Source: Allobosea sp. (lineage in GTDB: Bacteria; Pseudomonadota; Alphaproteobacteria; Rhizobiales; Beijerinckiaceae). From it: 64,000 bases of DNA. Shown here piece after piece: positions 33,644 to 42,781 of this stretch. The stretch is taken from assembly GCF_017308075.1 (NCBI RefSeq), contig NZ_JAFKFX010000030.1, forward strand, positions 62,001 to 126,000, read 5' to 3'. Made by a program: the position numbers and the translations under genes. Numbering within the stretch: position 1 is the stretch's first letter; each line of letters begins with the position of its first letter. The notes beneath the pieces were generated by a model, which was not told the origin of the DNA, made no database searches, and worked only from the letters and a program-made list of their open reading frames with translations.

Positions 33644-34143
33644 CGCGACGGTCTCATGAGGCGGCTCGCGCTGACGAAGGCGGCGAGCGCGACGAAACCC
33701 GCAAGCACGGCGCAGACCGCAATCGGCAGATAGCTCGGCAATTGCAGAACCATGGTGTTCTCGCCGCTGACGAAGGCCGAGCGCGCACCGACGCCGAGCC
33801 GCCAGGCGATCAGCGCCATGGCGAGCCCGTAGACCACGTCCCAGAGCGCATCGAGCCCATCGCGCCAGCGCCGCGGCAGTTTGAGCGTGAAGGTGTCGAC
33901 GAAGATATTGCCGCGCCGGAGCTGGCAGAGGGGCAGGAAGCAGAAGGCCGCGACCGCCGTCGCCATCTGCACCAGCTCGAAATCGCCGGGCACGCCAGCT
34001 GCGCCGACCAGGTCGCTGCGCAGGGTGACGCTGACCACGACCATGGTCGCCAGCCCGACCAGCAGCGCCCCACCGATGAGCGCCACCGCCTCCGCCACCG
34101 CGTCGATCCGCGATGGCGGCCTATCGCCCAGCTCGTCCGCCAT
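33640..34143 (-). CDS. dctQ: TRAP transporter small permease DctQ
   Basis: 167 aa with four membrane helices (AVALIGGALLVGLATMVVVS at residues 15-35, and later ones near 60, 95 and 140). The loop RRGNIFVDTFTLKLPRRWRD is typical of DctQ. It sits between dctP (8 bp before) and dctM (4-bp overlap), the standard TRAP operon order. Confidence 0.9.
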   Translation of the reverse strand: MADELGDRPPSRIDAVAEAVALIGGALLVGLATMVVVSVTLRSDLVGAAGVPGDFELVQMATAVAAFCFLPLCQLRRGNIFVDTFTLKLPRRWRDGLDALWDVVYGLAMALIAWRLGVGARSAFVSGENTMVLQLPSYLPIAVCAVLAGFVALAAFVSASRLMRPSR

Positions 34144-34151
34144 CCGTCGGT

Positions 34152-35204
34152 TCAGGCCGCGTTCTGGTGCTTGGCGAGCGCGGCACGGGCGGCGGCGAGC
34201 AGCTTTTCGCTGTCGAGGCCCTTGTCCTTGGCGGTCTTTAGCCAGCCCTCGATCACCGGCTCGGTGGTCTTGCGCCAGCGCGCCGCCTCGGCCTCGTCGA
34301 TCGTGATGATGTTGTTGCCGCGCTTCTTCACCATCTCGGCGACGACCACCGCCTGCTCGTCCCAGACCTTGCCGGCCATCGCGGCCGCCGCGGCACCGGC
34401 GTTCTTGTCGATGATCGCCTTCAGGTCTGGCGCGAGCCCGTCATATTTCGCGCGGTTCATCGCCAGCACGAAGGTCGCGACATAGAAGGTCGGCGAGCCC
34501 GGGATCTCGGTGTGGTTCTTGACCAGTTCCTGCACCTTGATCGACGGCACGACCTCCCAGGGCACGACGCAGCCGTCGATGACGCGCTGGGCCAGCGATT
34601 CCGGCACCTGCGGGATCGGCATGCCGATGGCGTTGGCGCCGAGCGCGCGCAGCGCCTCGCCGGCGAGGCGGGTCGGGAAGCGCAGCTTCAGACCCTTCAG
34701 GTCCTCCATCGTCTTCACCGGCTTGTTGGCGTGGATCAGCCCGTGATCATGCGCCCAGAAGCAGATCGGCTTGATCTCCTTGAACTCGTCCTTGAGGTGC
34801 TGCTCGGCATAGTCGGTGAGCGCCAGCGAGTTCACCAAAGCGCGCTTGTTCGGCACGAAGGGCAGCTCGAACGCCTCGATGCCGGTGAAGCGGCCGGGCG
34901 TGTTGCCGGGCAGGGTCCAGACGATGTCGACGACGCCGTCGCGCGCCTGGTCGAAGAGCTGCGGCGGCGTGCCGCCGAGCTGCATGGACGGGAAGATGTC
35001 GATCTTGATGCGGCCGTTCGAATCGGCCCCGACCTTGTCGGCCCAGGGCTTCAGGAACTTGGCGTGCCCGTTCGAGACCGGCGGCAGGAAGTGGTGCATG
35101 CGCAACGTCACTTCCTGGGCGTTCGCCCGCGTGGCACGCAGCACCGCCGGCGCGGCCACCGCCGAACCGGTCAGCATCAAGAATTTGCGACGGTCAAAAT
35201 TCAT
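34152..35204 (-). CDS. dctP: TRAP transporter substrate-binding protein DctP
   Basis: 350 aa. A Tat-type signal begins MNFDRRKFLMLTGSAVAAPA with an alanine-rich cleavage site. The mature protein has the DctP core with GLKLRFPTRLAGEALRALGA: the Arg in LRFPT is the usual carboxylate-binding Arg. Further on is MPIPQVPESLAQRVIDG. The ligand is therefore probably a carboxylic or sulfonic acid. Tat export of a binding protein is unusual but known in TRAP systems. It heads the dctP-dctQ-dctM-rhodanese run. Confidence 0.92.
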   Translation of the reverse strand: MNFDRRKFLMLTGSAVAAPAVLRATRANAQEVTLRMHHFLPPVSNGHAKFLKPWADKVGADSNGRIKIDIFPSMQLGGTPPQLFDQARDGVVDIVWTLPGNTPGRFTGIEAFELPFVPNKRALVNSLALTDYAEQHLKDEFKEIKPICFWAHDHGLIHANKPVKTMEDLKGLKLRFPTRLAGEALRALGANAIGMPIPQVPESLAQRVIDGCVVPWEVVPSIKVQELVKNHTEIPGSPTFYVATFVLAMNRAKYDGLAPDLKAIIDKNAGAAAAAMAGKVWDEQAVVVAEMVKKRGNNIITIDEAEAARWRKTTEPVIEGWLKTAKDKGLDSEKLLAAARAALAKHQNAA

Positions 35205-35318
35205 CGGTCCCCTCCCCGGGATCGCGCTCGCTTCGTCTGCCCCTCGCAGAGCTTTTCGCGCCCATACCGGCCGCGTGCCCCGTCTCGTCCAGTCACATGA
35301 CGGCCAAATCCGACGCGA

Positions 35319-35352
35319 AGCAAGCCCGGCTCCACCGGGAACCGGGCTTGCT
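35319..35352 (-). terminator. hairpin after the BON-LysM gene
   Basis: AGCAAGCCCGG pairs perfectly with CCGGGCTTGCT (11 bp) around a 12-base loop. It begins 24 bases after the minus-strand LysM stop and is followed on that strand by TT only, so termination is weak or Rho-aided. Confidence 0.5.
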
Positions 35353-35375
35353 CGACGAATTGGCTATGCCGTTTC

Positions 35376-35819
35376 TCAGGCCTGCGGCGGGATGCGCAGC
35401 ACCCAGCCCGGCATGATCAGGTCGGGATCCTTCACCGGCGGCGTATTGGCCTTGACGATCTCGGTGTATTTGGCGCCCTGGCCCTTGCCGTAATGCACCT
35501 CGGCGATCTTCCAGAGCGTGTCGCCCTTCTTCACCGTGTAGAACACGGCGGCGGGCGCCTCCTTGTTGACGATCAGCTCCGATTCCACCGAGGCGACCCC
35601 GGTCGTGTTGCCGAGCGCCAGGATGATCTTCTCGGCCTCCTCGGTCGAAACCGCGTTGCCGCTGACCTTGACCTTATCGCCCTCGACCTTGACCTCGACG
35701 CCGGCCGGCAGGCCATGGCTGGCGAGTTCCTTCTGCAACTCCTCGGAGGTCGCCGCCTTGGCAGGGCTCGATCCGAAGATTTTCGATCCGGCTTCCTTGA
35801 TGAAACTGAACAAGCCCAT
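35376..35819 (-). CDS. BON-LysM peptidoglycan-binding protein
   Basis: 147 aa. The N-terminal BON-like part (residues about 25-85) has VEGDKVKVSGNAVSTEEAEK and is followed by a LysM domain (about 93-145: FYTVKKGDTLWKIAEVHYGK, then KANTPPVKDPDLIMPGWVLR). It has no clear signal peptide, like E. coli YgaU, which it resembles in length and layout. The role is potassium binding or cell wall contact in the E. coli relative. Start ATG 35819 has GGAGG 6 bases upstream. It stands alone between hairpin and GlcG gene. Confidence 0.87.
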   Translation of the reverse strand: MGLFSFIKEAGSKIFGSSPAKAATSEELQKELASHGLPAGVEVKVEGDKVKVSGNAVSTEEAEKIILALGNTTGVASVESELIVNKEAPAAVFYTVKKGDTLWKIAEVHYGKGQGAKYTEIVKANTPPVKDPDLIMPGWVLRIPPQA

Positions 35820-36010
35820 GGGACGTCCTCCTGTAGCTGGGGGCCCATGAAGCCCGCTCGGCGTCACAAGTTCAAGACAGAACTCCAGACCGCGCCCCGA
35901 CCGGGAGAAGCGCTTCCGCACGGCGCGGACGACTGGCAGAAGCGTCGGAGCTGCCGGACCGGCGCCGGAGCGCGCGCCCTCGCGAGCCCTCCGTCCACAA
36001 GGGATACGCC

Positions 36011-36445
36011 ATGACCATGCTCACTCTCGATCAGGCCCGCACCATCGTCGACGGCGCGCTCAAGCATGCGCGCGAGCAAGGCTTCAAGCCGCTCGCCATC
36101 GCCGTGCTCGATGCCCGCGGTGCCCAGAAGCTCTTCATCGCGCAGGACGGCACCAGCCTGAAGCGCGGCGAGATCGCGCTCGGCAAGGCCAATGGCGCGG
36201 TTGCGCTCGGCGTCGGGCCGCGCGCCCTCAACAAGATGGCTCTGGAACGCCCGCATTTCATCAGCGGCGCCTCGCTCGCCATCGGCGGCTCGCTCGTTCC
36301 GGTGCCCGGCGGCGCGCTGATCCGCGATGCGGACGGCGCCCTGCTCGGCGTCATCGGCATCTCCGGCGACACCTCCGACAATGACGAAGCCGCGGCGCTG
36401 GCCGGCATCGCCGCCGCCGGGCTCGTCGCCGACACCGGCGCCTGA
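36011..36445 (+). CDS. GlcG/HbpS-family protein
   Basis: 144 aa, complete for the family. The pattern DQARTIVDGALKHAREQGFK, then GGSLVPVPGGALIRDADG and GVIGISGDTSDNDEAAALAG is typical of GlcG/HbpS. HbpS binds heme and signals oxidative stress in Streptomyces, while GlcG relatives are of unknown function. AAGGGA lies 5 bases before the ATG. A ferredoxin-NADP reductase follows 151 bp on, so a redox or heme link is plausible. A palindrome (36484-36519) lies in that gap. Confidence 0.87.
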   Translation: MTMLTLDQARTIVDGALKHAREQGFKPLAIAVLDARGAQKLFIAQDGTSLKRGEIALGKANGAVALGVGPRALNKMALERPHFISGASLAIGGSLVPVPGGALIRDADGALLGVIGISGDTSDNDEAAALAGIAAAGLVADTGA

Positions 36446-36483
36446 GCCAGGTCGCCCCGCCGCGCGCAGCGGGAAGCCATGCA

Positions 36484-36519
36484 GCGATGCGACGGCCGGG
36501 CTACGGCGTGTCGCATTGC
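36484..36519. repeat. inverted repeat between the GlcG-like and reductase genes
   Basis: GCGATGCGAC and GTCGCATTGC pair with one mismatch around a 16-base loop. It may be a terminator without a T-run or an operator for the reductase gene. Confidence 0.35.
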
Positions 36520-36530
36520 CTTGCGGCTGA

Positions 36531-37679
<1,149 letters not shown>

Positions 37680-37689
37680 GGCGCGGATA

Positions 37690-37710
37690 CCGGCGGACCA
37701 ACGCCGCCGG
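37690..37710. terminator. hairpin between convergent reductase and hydrolase genes
   Basis: CCGGCGG and CCGCCGG pair in a 7-bp stem with a 7-base loop, directly between the two stop codons. No T-run is visible, so termination would be weak or Rho-aided for either strand. Confidence 0.35.
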
Positions 37711-37712
37711 AT

Positions 37713-38198
37713 TCACGCCGTCCGTGGATCGGCCAGTCCGAGCTCGCGGCTGGTGATCACGTGCCTGAAATGGTGACGCCAGAGCCGGACGCCGAGTTCG
37801 CCCGAGCGATCCAGCGAGGAGCCGACGGTCAGGTCGCTGATCAGCGTCGGCATCAGCCCCGCATCGAACAGCGCAAAGCCGGCGGCGAGGACGCAAGTAT
37901 CGGTCTGGATGCCGCAGACCAGCACGCGCTCCGGATTCAGGTTCTTCAGATGGGCGACCGTCTCGGGAGGCGGCCCATAGCCGTGCTTCACATGGACGAG
38001 GTCCGCCGCTATCAGGCTGTCATCGTCCGGCGCCGGGGCCCAGCCAAGCTGGCGCCGGAACGGCGTGACGGCTTCGTCATGGCGTTCGACCGTAGCGACC
38101 GAAGGCATGCTCCCGATCAGTCTGCCGATCCCCTCGACCAACCATTCCGGCGGATCGAAGCCGGGTTGCACGTCGATGATCAGGAGCGCCTGTTGCAT
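37713..38198 (-). CDS. isochorismatase-like cysteine hydrolase
   Basis: 161 aa. The catalytic residues of the family are in place: Asp9 (ALLIIDVQPGF), Lys71 (LVHVKHGYG) and Cys102 (CGIQTDTCVLAAG). The family cleaves amides or vinyl ethers, for example nicotinamidase and isochorismatase. The usual cis-peptide stretch before the Cys is VCGIQTDTC. It is short for a nicotinamidase and has no Asp/His metal site visible, so a general cysteine hydrolase is the safer call. It is a single gene, convergent with the reductase. Confidence 0.85.
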   Translation of the reverse strand: MQQALLIIDVQPGFDPPEWLVEGIGRLIGSMPSVATVERHDEAVTPFRRQLGWAPAPDDDSLIAADLVHVKHGYGPPPETVAHLKNLNPERVLVCGIQTDTCVLAAGFALFDAGLMPTLISDLTVGSSLDRSGELGVRLWRHHFRHVITSRELGLADPRTA

Positions 38199-38268
38199 GG
38201 CGCTTCATAACTTCCGGCCAGGAGGAAGGCGAGCCTCCGGCCGCAGCTGCGCAGCCGGACGCGCCGGG

Positions 38269-40764
38269 CTAATGCGCCGATGACGAGGCGGTGAGGTCGG
38301 GCGACGGGCGAGCCGGCTTGCGTGGCGCGACAGGCAGGGCTGCCGGCGTCACGGGCACGGTTTCCGGCGCCTGCTCGGCCACGGCGCTCTCCTCCTGCGG
38401 CTCGCTAACACGATCGCGCAGTTCTGCGATCGCGCCTTCCAGCGGCCTGAAGACGAAGCGGACCTTGTGCTTGCCGGCGGGGACCTTGACCGCCCGGAAC
38501 AGGACATTGGCCTTGAGGATCTCGACTTCCGTGCCGTCGAGCTCGGCGCGCCACCAGGGATGCCAGATGTCGTTGAGCACGACGAAGCCGGCCTGGGCGC
38601 TTGCGACCTCGATCTCGACCTCGGTATTGCCGTAGCGCTTGAGTTTGACCTCGCCCTGGGCGCGGCTCGGCCCCTCGGCGACGCCCTCGCCCGGCTCGCT
38701 GTCGAGCAGGACGACCTGTAGTGGGTCGGCATCCGGCCATTTGCCGGCCGTCTTCATCCCCTCGAAATCGGCGAGCTGCCAGCCGCCGACGAACTGCACG
38801 CGCGGCAAGGCGCGCGGGTTCTCGTAGATGAAGCCGTCCTTGGTGTAGGCGGCGAGCTTGAGATCGCCCGGCCGCAGCGTCCGGTCGACCTGGCCGATCG
38901 GCACGCGCGAAGCGATGTAGCGCAGGCCGAGGAAATCGGCGAGCCGGCAGCGATAGGACGGGAACAGCGGCGTGAAGACGCGCTGGTCCGGCCCGGCGAT
39001 CGAATCGCGCGTGCCGACGGCGTCCGAGAAATCGGCAAGCCGCAGCGGGTTGTAGCCCAGCGTATGGTCGAAGCCGTGGATCATGCCGGCATTGGGCCAT
39101 TCGAAGCCGAGGCCGAGCAGCTCGACCCGGTCCCGCCGCGGCGAGTCGGCGGGCTGCGCCGTCAGCCGCTTGAGCACGGCGACCGTCTCGTTCTGCGTCT
39201 CCGGCCGCAGCACGTCGTAGAGCTCGGGCGCCAGCGCCGTCGACTCGTTCGGACCGTTGTTGAACGCGAGATCGGCGCCGACGGCGGCCGTGACGATCAG
39301 GCTCGCCGCCAGAGGGCCGATCGCGGCGCGCCAGCGCGTCAGGGCGAGAACGATGCCCCCGGCGAGCGCGAACCAGAGCCCCGCAATCGCGCTCGGCCAC
39401 CAGGCATCGCCGAGATGGCCTTCGCGCTGCGCGACCAGCAGCGCCCCGGCGATCAACGCCGCGAGCACCAGCGCCACGATGCCGAGATCGCGCCAGGGGG
39501 CCTTCGCCTTCTCCTCGGTCAGGAGCCGGTGCAGCAGATAGCCCGAGAGCACCGCGCCGAGCGCCCCGATCAGGAAAGTCGCGTCGGCAGGCCGGCGGAA
39601 CGCCTTGACCCCGGGCAGGTACTCATAGGCGAGGTGGAAGAACGGCGTGTAGCGCCCAAGCGAGAACAGCACCATCAGCACGAACAGGATGGTGAAGGGC
39701 CGGATCGCCCTGTCCCAGAGCCAGCCACGGCTGAGACCCGGCGCGATCAGCAGCAGGAAGGGCAGCGCCCCGACATAGACCTGCCCCATGTTCTGCGACA
39801 GGAACAGCTCCTTGGCGTCCCATTGCGGGCTGTAGGGCCCCCAGAAGTCGACGGCCGGGTCGCTCGCGCCGAACAGGTCGCCGATGAAGGCGGTGAGCAG
39901 CGAGGCCGGGTGCAGCGAGCCCCTCCCCGCCTCGACGAAATCGACCGCCGGGCGCGTCGTCGCCTCGGCGAACAGCCAGGTCCAGAGCAGCGGCACGGCG
40001 ATGGTCGCGATACCGGCGACGGAGGCCGCGGCGATCGGCGCGAGGCTGGCGCGGAAGCCCGCCTTGCCTTCCGCGATCCAGTGGGAAACCACCATGCCGA
40101 CGAGGACATAGGCGCCGAGCAGCGCGACCTGGTCGGGATCGAGCACCATCATCCCGGAGGCCAGCCCGGCGAGGAACCCATAGAGCAGCGAGGAACGCTG
40201 CAGCATGCGCGCCGTCAGCCAGAGGGAGAGCGCGAAGAAGGCGAGGCTCGAAATCTGCCCGACATGCTGGACGCGCCAGGCCGCCGAGGCGCCGAAGGCG
40301 AAGACCAGCGCCGCGAGCAGGCCCGCCGCCGGATGCCAGCCGCGGTCGCGGAAGAACATCAGCAAGGCGAGGCCGCCGACAAGGAGATGCGCCAGCACAT
40401 AGGCGTCGACCGCCCGGAAGCTCGGCGAAGGGTTGATCAGCGCCAGCAGGATCGCCGGCGAGAAGATCAGCGATTGCGGATCGGCGATCTGCGGCGAGCC
40501 ACCGAAGACGTTATGCGTCCAGAACGGCGACTGGCCGGAATGCAGCGCCTGCGCGAGGAACTGGATCTGCGCCTGGAAATGCGCCTTGGCGTCGAATGGA
40601 ATCGTCACCGCCCCGGAGAGCCAGGGCCAGCACAGCGCCACCCAGGCGCACAGGAACAGCACGGCCGCCAGCTTGTAGCCGGCACCCTTGGTCGATGCGT
40701 GGTCCAACTGGACCCCCCGGTCCCTGGGGCGCGCCCACCGCCCGCTTGCCGGGGGGTTGTTCAC
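38269..40764 (-). CDS. YfhO-like large membrane protein
   Basis: 831 aa from GTG 40764; an upstream TTG (40857) and downstream TTG (40707) are possible and the start is uncertain. About twelve membrane helices come first, in the YfhO layout: FLCAWVALCWPWLSGAVTIP, then AQALHSGQSPFWTHNVFGGS and YVLAHLLVGGLALLMFF. A periplasmic C-terminal domain follows (about residues 500-800), and the last 60 residues are Pro/Ala-rich and probably disordered. YfhO proteins are GT-C-like and have been linked to glycosylation of lipoteichoic acid in Firmicutes, but this proteobacterial function is unknown. Confidence 0.75.
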   Translation of the reverse strand: MNNPPASGRWARPRDRGVQLDHASTKGAGYKLAAVLFLCAWVALCWPWLSGAVTIPFDAKAHFQAQIQFLAQALHSGQSPFWTHNVFGGSPQIADPQSLIFSPAILLALINPSPSFRAVDAYVLAHLLVGGLALLMFFRDRGWHPAAGLLAALVFAFGASAAWRVQHVGQISSLAFFALSLWLTARMLQRSSLLYGFLAGLASGMMVLDPDQVALLGAYVLVGMVVSHWIAEGKAGFRASLAPIAAASVAGIATIAVPLLWTWLFAEATTRPAVDFVEAGRGSLHPASLLTAFIGDLFGASDPAVDFWGPYSPQWDAKELFLSQNMGQVYVGALPFLLLIAPGLSRGWLWDRAIRPFTILFVLMVLFSLGRYTPFFHLAYEYLPGVKAFRRPADATFLIGALGAVLSGYLLHRLLTEEKAKAPWRDLGIVALVLAALIAGALLVAQREGHLGDAWWPSAIAGLWFALAGGIVLALTRWRAAIGPLAASLIVTAAVGADLAFNNGPNESTALAPELYDVLRPETQNETVAVLKRLTAQPADSPRRDRVELLGLGFEWPNAGMIHGFDHTLGYNPLRLADFSDAVGTRDSIAGPDQRVFTPLFPSYRCRLADFLGLRYIASRVPIGQVDRTLRPGDLKLAAYTKDGFIYENPRALPRVQFVGGWQLADFEGMKTAGKWPDADPLQVVLLDSEPGEGVAEGPSRAQGEVKLKRYGNTEVEIEVASAQAGFVVLNDIWHPWWRAELDGTEVEILKANVLFRAVKVPAGKHKVRFVFRPLEGAIAELRDRVSEPQEESAVAEQAPETVPVTPAALPVAPRKPARPSPDLTASSSAH

Positions 40765-40893
40765 GCCGATTTGAACAGGCCGGAAAAATGCGGCCCGCGA
40801 CGTGAACCGAAACTGAATGAAACCGGCGCGCCGTTCAGATTCACGCGGCAGCGTCAACGCGCCGCTACCAGGGTCGCGGAATCTGGTTCTCAG

Positions 40894-40940
40894 CCCTCAC
40901 CCTAGGGAGCGATCGCAGATCGCGTCTCGAAGGATGAGGA
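40894..40940. repeat. palindromic repeat family A, truncated copy
   Basis: CCCTCACCCTAGGGAGC, then GATCGCAGATCGCGTCTCGAAGGATGAGG match one half of family A copies at 24316 and 53744, including the GATCGCAGATCGCGTCTCGA stretch seen in the 53744 copy. The second half is missing. Confidence 0.65.
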
Positions 40941-40967
40941 CGGAAGAAAAGGCATTCCCGACACAGT

Positions 40968-42218
40968 TCAGCGCTTCTGCGCCACCCAGGCGGCGAGCTG
41001 GCGCCGCTCATCCCTGGTCATCCCCGACAGATTGTTCGGCGGCATGGCATGGGTCATCACCGCCTGCACGCCGATCGCATGGCGCTGGCGCGCGATCAGC
41101 TCCGGCTCGTGCAGATAGACGCCCTTCGGCGCGACCCCGATGCCGGGCCAGGATGGCTCCGGCGCATGGCACATGGCGCAGCGCCCGGTGACAATGTTGG
41201 CGACCTCGGCCGGCGGCGGCACCAGCCCGGCCAGCATGATCGGCTTGCTCTCCGGCAACGGCTTCAGGCCGAGCCGCTCGCGCCCGCCGGGCGAGGAGGC
41301 CATCGCGCCCCAGAAGGCGAGCCAGAGCGCCAGCGCCGCCACCGCCCAGGTCCACCAGGGTGATTTCGCATGGTCGGCATGGCGGACATTGTAGAAGTGG
41401 CGGATCAGCGCGCCGGCGACGATCACGAGCGCGACCAGAACCGGGATCACCGCCGAATTGGCGTAGGTCACCGGGTAATGGTTCGCCAGCATCAGGAACA
41501 GCACCGGCAGGGTGATGTAGTTGTTGTGCAGCGAGCGCTGCTTGGCCTGCTTGCCGTATTTCGGATCGGGCACCTCGCCGGCGACCATCGCGGCGATGGT
41601 CTTGCGCTGGTTCGGCATGATCACGAAGAAGACGTTGGCCGACATGATCGTCGCCATCAGCGCGCCGGTATGGATCAGCGCGCCGCGGCCTGAGAAGACA
41701 CTGGAGAAGGCCCAGCTCGCTGCGATGACATAGCCGAAGCCGAGCAGCCCGAGCACGACGTCGTTCCTGCCCAGCGGCGACTTGCAGAGCAGGTCGTAGA
41801 ACAGCCAGCCGCCGGCCAAAGCCGCAATGCCGATCGCCCCTGCCGCGAAGGGCGAGAGCGCCATCACCGCCGGGTCGATCAGATAGAGTTCCGACTGGGC
41901 GTAATAGACCCAGACCAGGAGGAAGAAGCCGGAGATCCAGGTCCAGTAGGCCTGCCATTTGTGCCAGGTCAGTTCCTTCGGGAGCACCTCCGGCGCGACC
42001 AGATATTTCCGCATCGCGTAGAAGCCGCCGCCATGCACCTGCCAGGCGAGGAACTGGGTCGGCTGGCCGGCCGCGTTTTTGGGCGCGTCGGGCGCCGCCC
42101 TGAGCGAGGCGTCGAGATGGATGAAGAAGAAGGACGAGCCGATCCAGGCTATGGCGGCGATCACATGCAGCCAGCGCAGCAGCATGCCGCCCCATTCCAT
42201 GAGATAGGCCTCAAGCAT
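40968..42218 (-). CDS. puuD: urate hydroxylase PuuD with C-terminal cytochrome c
   Basis: 416 aa. PuuD is a membrane urate oxidase that makes 5-hydroxyisourate without H2O2. The N-terminus has MEWGGMLLRWLHVIAAIAWI, and the long membrane region of about nine helices follows. The C-terminal 70 residues are a cytochrome c domain: CAMCH at 347-351 and the Met ligand in HAMPPNN near residue 392. Electrons from urate would pass through this heme to the respiratory chain. It is divergent from uraH, so one promoter region may serve both. Start ATG 42218; the open frame extends further without family features. Confidence 0.93.
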   Translation of the reverse strand: MLEAYLMEWGGMLLRWLHVIAAIAWIGSSFFFIHLDASLRAAPDAPKNAAGQPTQFLAWQVHGGGFYAMRKYLVAPEVLPKELTWHKWQAYWTWISGFFLLVWVYYAQSELYLIDPAVMALSPFAAGAIGIAALAGGWLFYDLLCKSPLGRNDVVLGLLGFGYVIAASWAFSSVFSGRGALIHTGALMATIMSANVFFVIMPNQRKTIAAMVAGEVPDPKYGKQAKQRSLHNNYITLPVLFLMLANHYPVTYANSAVIPVLVALVIVAGALIRHFYNVRHADHAKSPWWTWAVAALALWLAFWGAMASSPGGRERLGLKPLPESKPIMLAGLVPPPAEVANIVTGRCAMCHAPEPSWPGIGVAPKGVYLHEPELIARQRHAIGVQAVMTHAMPPNNLSGMTRDERRQLAAWVAQKR

Positions 42219-42373
42219 GCGGCGTCTCCGCGAAGGCGCCTCGGCGCGCGAATTGACAGGGCAGATTCGGGGATGGAACTTGCATGCGGCTTCCAGACTA
42301 GGTTCGGCCTTTTCCGGAACGCAAGCATCATTCCCGCCGCGCTCCCGCGGCTTCACCAGCGAAAGGATCAGGC

Positions 42374-42727
42374 ATGGGGCGCTTGTCGACGCATGTGCTC
42401 GACACGGTCAATGGCAGGCCGGCAGCGGGGGTACGCCTCACGCTCGATTGGATCGCTCCGGACGGCTCGCGCAATCGCGTTCTGGAAACCCAGACCAATG
42501 CCGATGGCCGCACCGATGCCCCCTTGCTGAGCGGCACGCTGACGACAGGCTGCTACGAGCTGAGCTTCCGCATCGGCGACTATTTTCGGGGACTCGGCAC
42601 GGCCCAGCCGGAGCCGGCCTTCCTCGACCAGGTACCGATCCGCTTCGGTATCGCCGAGCCGGAGGGGCACTATCACGTGCCGCTTCTCGCCTCGCCCTGG
42701 AGCTACTCGACCTATCGCGGCAGCTGA
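42374..42727 (+). CDS. uraH: 5-hydroxyisourate hydrolase UraH
   Basis: 117 aa, transthyretin-like fold. It hydrolyses 5-hydroxyisourate, the PuuD product. Catalytic residues include His7 (LSTHVLDT), Arg in the [14 protein letters not shown] neighbourhood, and the C-terminal YRGS signature. AAGGAT lies 5-6 bases before the ATG. It is divergent from puuD and 54 bp upstream of the PuuE-UraD gene, so the pathway enzymes for urate breakdown sit together. Confidence 0.95.
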   Translation: MGRLSTHVLDTVNGRPAAGVRLTLDWIAPDGSRNRVLETQTNADGRTDAPLLSGTLTTGCYELSFRIGDYFRGLGTAQPEPAFLDQVPIRFGIAEPEGHYHVPLLASPWSYSTYRGS

Positions 42728-42781
42728 GGCGAAACGATTCCGTTTCCAACGCCTTACGCGCCGCTCCTGAATCACCTCCGC

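Noticed and set aside
39064-40905. 613-aa open frame opposite the YfhO-like gene
   Set aside because: Arg/Glu-rich antisense shadow with no domain; the opposite strand encodes a membrane protein with clear helices.
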